Source of the DNA: Lasiosphaeria ovina
Lineage: Eukaryota; Ascomycota; Sordariomycetes; Sordariales; Lasiosphaeriaceae
Direction of reading: 5' to 3'
DNA: 64,000 nucleotides
Assembly (NCBI GenBank): GCA_033439765.1
Contig: JAULSN010000009.1
Span: forward strand, 2,108,001-2,172,000
In this document: in pieces, positions 59,966 through 64,000 of the stretch
How positions within the stretch are numbered: position 1 is the first letter of the stretch
How the letters are laid out: each line of letters opens with the position of its first letter
The notes under the pieces: model-generated
The model's database searches: none
What the model saw: only the letters and a program-made list of their open reading frames with translations
Told to the model about the DNA's origin: nothing
Program-made: the position numbers and the translations under genes

Positions 59966-61209
59966 GATGGGCTACCTTTGCTAGAGGTGATGCCAAAGAT
60001 AGCTAGGCAAGCAACGAGGTAGAGGGATATGGAATTTGAGAGAGTGCGAACGGCGAGCGGATGCTGCCAGCAACTCAGGTGAAGGAGATGGCACGCTTTG
60101 GCAATCGGTCGATTTCCGTTGTCTATGAGGAGTGTGTAAACCGCTGTCCATCTATTCATCGACGGTTTGAAGGATATGGACGTTGAACCAACCCGAGCTA
60201 ATGTTTTTTGTACATACATACCAAGCTCCCAACTTCTTCTGTTTCAAGCCGGCAAGCCAAGGCAGGAGGCAACAATGCAGAACAGGCCCAGACAAGGAGG
60301 GACAGCGAAAGAAACCCGTTGCTTGCTTGCTTGCTTCTGTTCTGGGCAGTCACCACCAACAAACATCCAGGACAGACGGAATGCGACCAGTGTGGGGTAA
60401 GTGATGGCATGGCGGTGACGCTGCCTGTTCAAACTAACCCAACCTAAGGTAAGCAAGGTGACGGGAGGGGTAATCGCTGCGATCGACGGAGAGCTCCTTC
60501 CTTTGATTGCCCTGATACGTAGTACTCCTCATCTCATCCCATCCTATCGTATTCCGTAGTAAGGCACTAGTAGAATACAGAAAGGAGTGCTGCCCGCTGC
60601 GTGCTAGTCTATAAACAACTTGAAGCAGGCCGGACGGATGGCGGCCCTCCCGCCCCTGACGCTGGTTGAGCTTATATGAGAAAGCAGCACCAGCCGAGTA
60701 AACAACCGCCTGGTTCGTGAGTCGGCCAGAATGACTCTGTCGGTGCCGCTCAATTGTTTGACTTTTTGCTGTACCGCGGCAAATTCTTAATTGTGTTCAT
60801 TTTAGTGTGTGCGTGGTGATGGGTATAAGGTATTCGAAAATCACTCTGGTGACAGATCCAACCATGGGGTTCCTTCTTAACGAGACGAAAGAAAATATAA
60901 AAAATCGCCTGGCAGCGTTATAGGTCAATGAGCAAAATCCGAGAGAAACGGAACTGACTCGGTTTGAAATGAGTCTCAGGCAGTAGTGTTCAAGTCCATT
61001 CGTGTATTTAGCTGCATTTTCACGTCAAGCGTTATAATAATTGGAGATAAAAACCAGAGGAGACGTGAAGCGAGACTGAGAGTCGCATGTCCTTGGGATA
61101 ACCGTCTCCATGATATTTTCGCGGCGGTAGTTCGTACTGACTAGCCGACGACTGAACGAACAGCGCCACCCATCTCTCACCCTGTCCAACTACATATCTA
61201 CCTCACTAA
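59966..61209. promoter_or_regulatory. Upstream region of the dehydrogenase gene
   Basis: About 1.24 kb between two minus-strand genes, holding the dehydrogenase promoter and the 3' UTR of the carboxylase gene. It is AT-richer between about 60750 and 61210. A GTAAGTGATGG segment near 60400 and AACCTAAGGTAAGC near 60443 are visible. No gene is supported. Confidence 0.5.
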
Positions 61210-63130
61210 TTACATCCTGAAAACGCCAAACTTGGTCTGGCCTGGCGTTACCTCATTCCGACCGCCCAAGGCCGCTCTCAAACCCAAGCCGAGGTACCGC
61301 CTCGTGTGCGCCGGAGGTATGACGCCGTCGTCCTACAAGCGCGCGCCGTGTCAGCAAAAGAGTCCACAAAAAAAAGAAGACGGAGTCAAAACTTACCCAT
61401 AACCTGGCAGAAGAGTACACGGCGTCACTCTCCCTGTCGATGCGGGCCTTGAGCTCGGGGTCGGCCTTTTGGCCGACCGTCTCCATGACGGCGGCCAGCT
61501 GCTCGCCGCCCATGACGCCGATCTTGGCGTTGGGCCACATCCAGAGGAAGCGGGGCCCGTAGGCGCGGCCGCACATGCCGTAGTTGCCGGCGCCGTAGCT
61601 GCCGCCGACGACAACGGTGAACTTCGGCACGTCGGCGCACGCCACGGCCGTCACCAGCTTGGCGCCGTTCTTGGCGATGCCCTCGCGCTCCGCGTCGGCG
61701 CCCACCATGAAGCCGCTGATGTTCTGCAGGAACACGAGCGGGACGCCCCGCTGCGCGCACAGCTCGATGAAGTGCGCACCCTTGACCGCCGAGCTGCTGA
61801 ACAGGATGCCGTTGTTGGCCACGATGCCCACGCGGTGGCCGTAGATGGTGGCGAAGCCCGTCACCAGCGTCGTCCCGTAGTCGCGCTTGAACTCGGAGAA
61901 CTCGGAGCCGTCGACGATGCGCGCGATGACCTCGTGGATCGGGAGCGGCTTGCGCAGGTTGGTCGAGGCGATGCCGAGGAGCTCCGACGCAGGGTATAGC
62001 GGCTCCGCAAAGGCGGCCGGAGGGCTGGAAGGAGAGGGCCAGTTCAGGTTGCTTATGCACCGCCGCGCCAACACAATGGCGTGCGCGTCGTCGACAGCTA
62101 GGTAGTCGGTCACGCCCGACACCGACGAGTGCATCTTGCCGCCTCCGAGCTCTTCGGGGGTGACAACCTCGCCCGTGGCGGCCTTGACCAGGGGCGGGCC
62201 GGCCAGGAAGATGTGGCCCTGCTCTTGCACAATGATGCTCTCGTCGCTCATGGCGGGCACGTAAGCACCGCCGGCCGTGCAGGGGCCCATGACGACAGCG
62301 ATCTGGGGTATCCCGGCCGAGGACATGCGCGCCTGGTTGTAGAAGATGCGGCCAAAGTGATCCCGGTCTGGGAAGACGTCTGACTGGTGTGGCAGGTTCG
62401 CACCGCCGGAGTCTACGAGGTAGATGCAACTAGAGAGTAAAAACGAGCCCGGGTGTCAGCCTATTTCCGAGGAAAGAAGGGGCAGTCAGAATGCGAGAAC
62501 AACGTACGGGAGCTTGTTCTCCTGCGCAACTGTCTGGGCGCGCAAGTGCTTCTTGACCGTGATGGGGAAGTAGGTGCCGCCCTTGACGGTACTATCGTTG
62601 GCGACGATCATGCACGTGACGCCCTCGACGACGCCGACGCCGGCGATCATGCCCGCGGCCGGGACATCGGCTTCGGGGTACAGTTCGTGGCCGGCCAGGG
62701 GAGACAGCTCGAGGAAGGTGGACCCGGGGTCGATGAGGGCCGTGACGCGGTCGCGCGGGAGCATCTTCTTGCGGGCCAGGTGCTTTTCCCTCGCCTTGGC
62801 AGAGCCACCCTGGTGCGCCTTTCGCGTCAGGTCCTCGAGGCGGGCCGTGGCCTCGGCCATGAGCCGCTCGTTCTCCTTGTACTCGTCGGCCGAGGGGTCG
62901 ACATTGCTCTTGATGACGGATATGGCGGCCGCCTGGTGTTTGGGGGTGAAAGTGGAGACGGCGCGCCGGCTGCTGGGTGTGGGGGGCAGAAGGGGCCGGG
63001 GAAGACGGCGGGGATGGAGGGGTGTTGTTGTTGTCGTTGACTTTATCGTCGTCGTCGTCGTCGCCGCCGTCGCGCGGGAGCACTGCCGGGCCAATTGCCG
63101 CGACAGATGCAGCATTTCTTTCGAGGACAT
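61210..63130 (-). CDS. mccB: 3-methylcrotonyl-CoA carboxylase beta subunit, mitochondrial
   Basis: Carboxyltransferase subunit that, with the biotin-carrying alpha subunit, converts 3-methylcrotonyl-CoA to 3-methylglutaconyl-CoA in leucine breakdown. Three exons, 63130-62508, 62429-61397 and 61332-61210, give 592 aa. The N-terminus [20 protein letters not shown] is Arg-rich, followed by a Thr-rich stretch, as in an import sequence. Signature segments: [104 protein letters not shown] and [20 protein letters not shown]. The last exon supplies [18 protein letters not shown], the family C-terminus. GANLP and HQ distinguish it from propionyl-CoA carboxylase. Divergent from the isovaleryl-CoA dehydrogenase gene. 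Confidence 0.95.
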
Positions 63131-63621
63131 GTTTGGGGTCGAATTGGTCAAGGCTGTTGCCAGCACTCACGAGTTTCGGACAGCAGCAGCATTGGCATCG
63201 GCAGCAACAAGTAAATACAGCCAACGTACGGAGTTCAACAGGAAGGCACTTGACCCGCTCGTGATGTGATCAGCGGGCATCCCTCCCAACCAGGGCAGGC
63301 ACAGCCGCCTTCGTCAATGTTCCTGGCCTGGCACCAAGGGATGGATGGCGGCGGCCCGCCTCTAAGCCGCCGCAAGCCGAGGTCTGTCTCACCCGCCACC
63401 AACCCCAACACTAACCAATGGCGGCACAAGACATTCCTTGAAGCTACCGTACATGTACCTACCTTAGTGGCAGACTGAGCATACGCCGCAGCTGCCCGAG
63501 ACGACGGATTCTGGGAACCGAGGAAGATATTCCAAAGACGAAGAAAACAAGCGTCAATTCTGTCCGTCCTCTCTCGAATTCCCCTCGTAGTTCTGTATCC
63601 TGCACACCCTCACTCGTGGCA
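63131..63621. promoter_or_regulatory. Shared divergent promoter of mccB and the ivd gene
   Basis: About 490 bp between start codons of two consecutive leucine-degradation genes. It contains an 8-bp inverted repeat, GCGGCGGC (63348-63355) and GCCGCCGC (63366-63373), spaced by 10 bp, which includes CGG/CCG triplets of the sort bound by Zn2Cys6 factors, and a TACCTACCTTAG motif at about 63456. Co-regulation is inference. Confidence 0.55.
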
Positions 63622-64000
63622 ATGGCAAGCTCTCCTTCGGCGATATCACGGGCGCTGCTGCGCTCAACGCGCCTCCCTTCCTCAGCGAGCAGTCGCACTC
63701 GCAGTCACCCACGCGCACTTCCCCGCCAATTGCCGGTGCCTCTTGGCGCCGCGTCAATACCAACACTACACTCGTCGTCATTTACAACTGCGACAACAAA
63801 GGCGGCGACAATAGCGTCACCAGCCCATCGTCTTGGGAAACGGCAGAATGGGCACAATCAACAACAACAGCAGCAGCAAGTCCGGCATGCCTCCTCCTCG
63901 AAACACCCAAAAGGCTTCGAGCCGCCGTCTCCCGACGACCTGGCCGAGCTGCGCGAGCGCGTGCAAGAGTTCGTGCGGCGCGAGCTGACCGAGGAGGTGG
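63622..64000 (+). CDS. ivdA: Isovaleryl-CoA dehydrogenase, 5' part (runs off the window)
   Basis: An FAD-dependent acyl-CoA dehydrogenase oxidising isovaleryl-CoA to 3-methylcrotonyl-CoA in mitochondria, the step just before the carboxylase encoded next door. Only the first 126 codons are inside the window. The ATG at 63622 opens an Arg/Ser-rich presequence (MASSPSAISRALLRSTRLPS) with a short Gln run near 86-92, then VRHASSSKHPKGFEPPSPDD and LAELRERVQEFVRRELTEEV, which matches the start of fungal isovaleryl-CoA dehydrogenases where the first helix of the acyl-CoA dehydrogenase fold begins. The catalytic and FAD-binding regions lie beyond the edge, so the call rests on the N-terminal match and on context: ivdA, mccA and mccB are clustered in Aspergillus nidulans. 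Confidence 0.82.
   Translation, partial: MASSPSAISRALLRSTRLPSSASSRTRSHPRALPRQLPVPLGAASIPTLHSSSFTTATTKAATIASPAHRLGKRQNGHNQQQQQQQVRHASSSKHPKGFEPPSPDDLAELRERVQEFVRRELTEEV

Noticed and set aside
61425..62429. Minus-strand 334-aa Arg/His-rich frame
   Set aside because: Shifted frame of the mccB second exon, which carries all carboxyltransferase motifs.

Overview
ORGANISM. The window is nuclear DNA of a filamentous ascomycete, most likely a sordariomycete of Sordariales/Chaetomiaceae type. The signs are short introns (about 50-150 nt) with GTRNGT donors, CTAAC/CTGAC branch points and short 3' tails; filamentous-fungal versions of housekeeping proteins; Gln/Ala/Ser/Pro-rich extensions; and long intergenic spaces full of pyrimidine tracts, microsatellites and TACCTTACC/TAGGTA motifs. 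No bacterial, viral or transposon gene was recognised. The species is inferred only from style. LAYOUT. 1.9-6.3 kb: Rho1 exchange factor (Rom2/Rgf type, DEP-DH-PH-CNH), convergent with a short kinase-like gene at 7.1-8.1 kb. 8.1-13.05 kb: nearly gene-free, with one unexplained coding-like segment near 9.3 kb. 13.05-13.7 kb: unrecognised three-exon gene. About 14.2-14.44 kb: a candidate Pol III structured RNA, my strongest unexplained signal. 14.9-15.6 kb: small membrane-anchored protein, divergent from splicing factor Prp38 (16.2-17.2 kb). 17.6-30.0 kb: four minus-strand genes: mitochondrial GatA, a DUF4336-like protein, a giant coiled-coil/membrane protein of 1860 aa, and SMC5/6 kleisin Nse4. 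30.6-33.6 kb: PI 3-kinase Vps34, divergent from Nse4. 33.9-41.9 kb: mitochondrial enoyl reductase Etr1, a disordered conserved protein and Ubc13, all minus. 43.0-47.9 kb: Mtc5/WDR59 (SEA/GATOR2), divergent from Ubc13. 49.8-51.5 kb: a fungal protein with an areA-N-terminus-like block. 51.5-58.15 kb: 6.7 kb gene desert. 58.2-60.0 kb: six-exon short-chain dehydrogenase. 61.2-63.1 kb: 3-methylcrotonyl-CoA carboxylase beta subunit, divergent from the 5' end of isovaleryl-CoA dehydrogenase, which runs off the right edge. HOW GENES RELATE. Only the last two form a clear pathway unit: consecutive steps of mitochondrial leucine breakdown sharing a promoter of about 490 bp. Several others share a cellular theme (Vps34 and Mtc5 in endomembrane/TORC1 nutrient sensing, Rom2 in cell-wall stress, Nse4 and Ubc13 in genome maintenance, GatA and Etr1 in mitochondrial upkeep), but their adjacency looks like ordinary fungal gene order. 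METHOD LIMIT. All exon joins were made by eye from splice signals, frame and family knowledge; no similarity search, RNA data or folding program was available.
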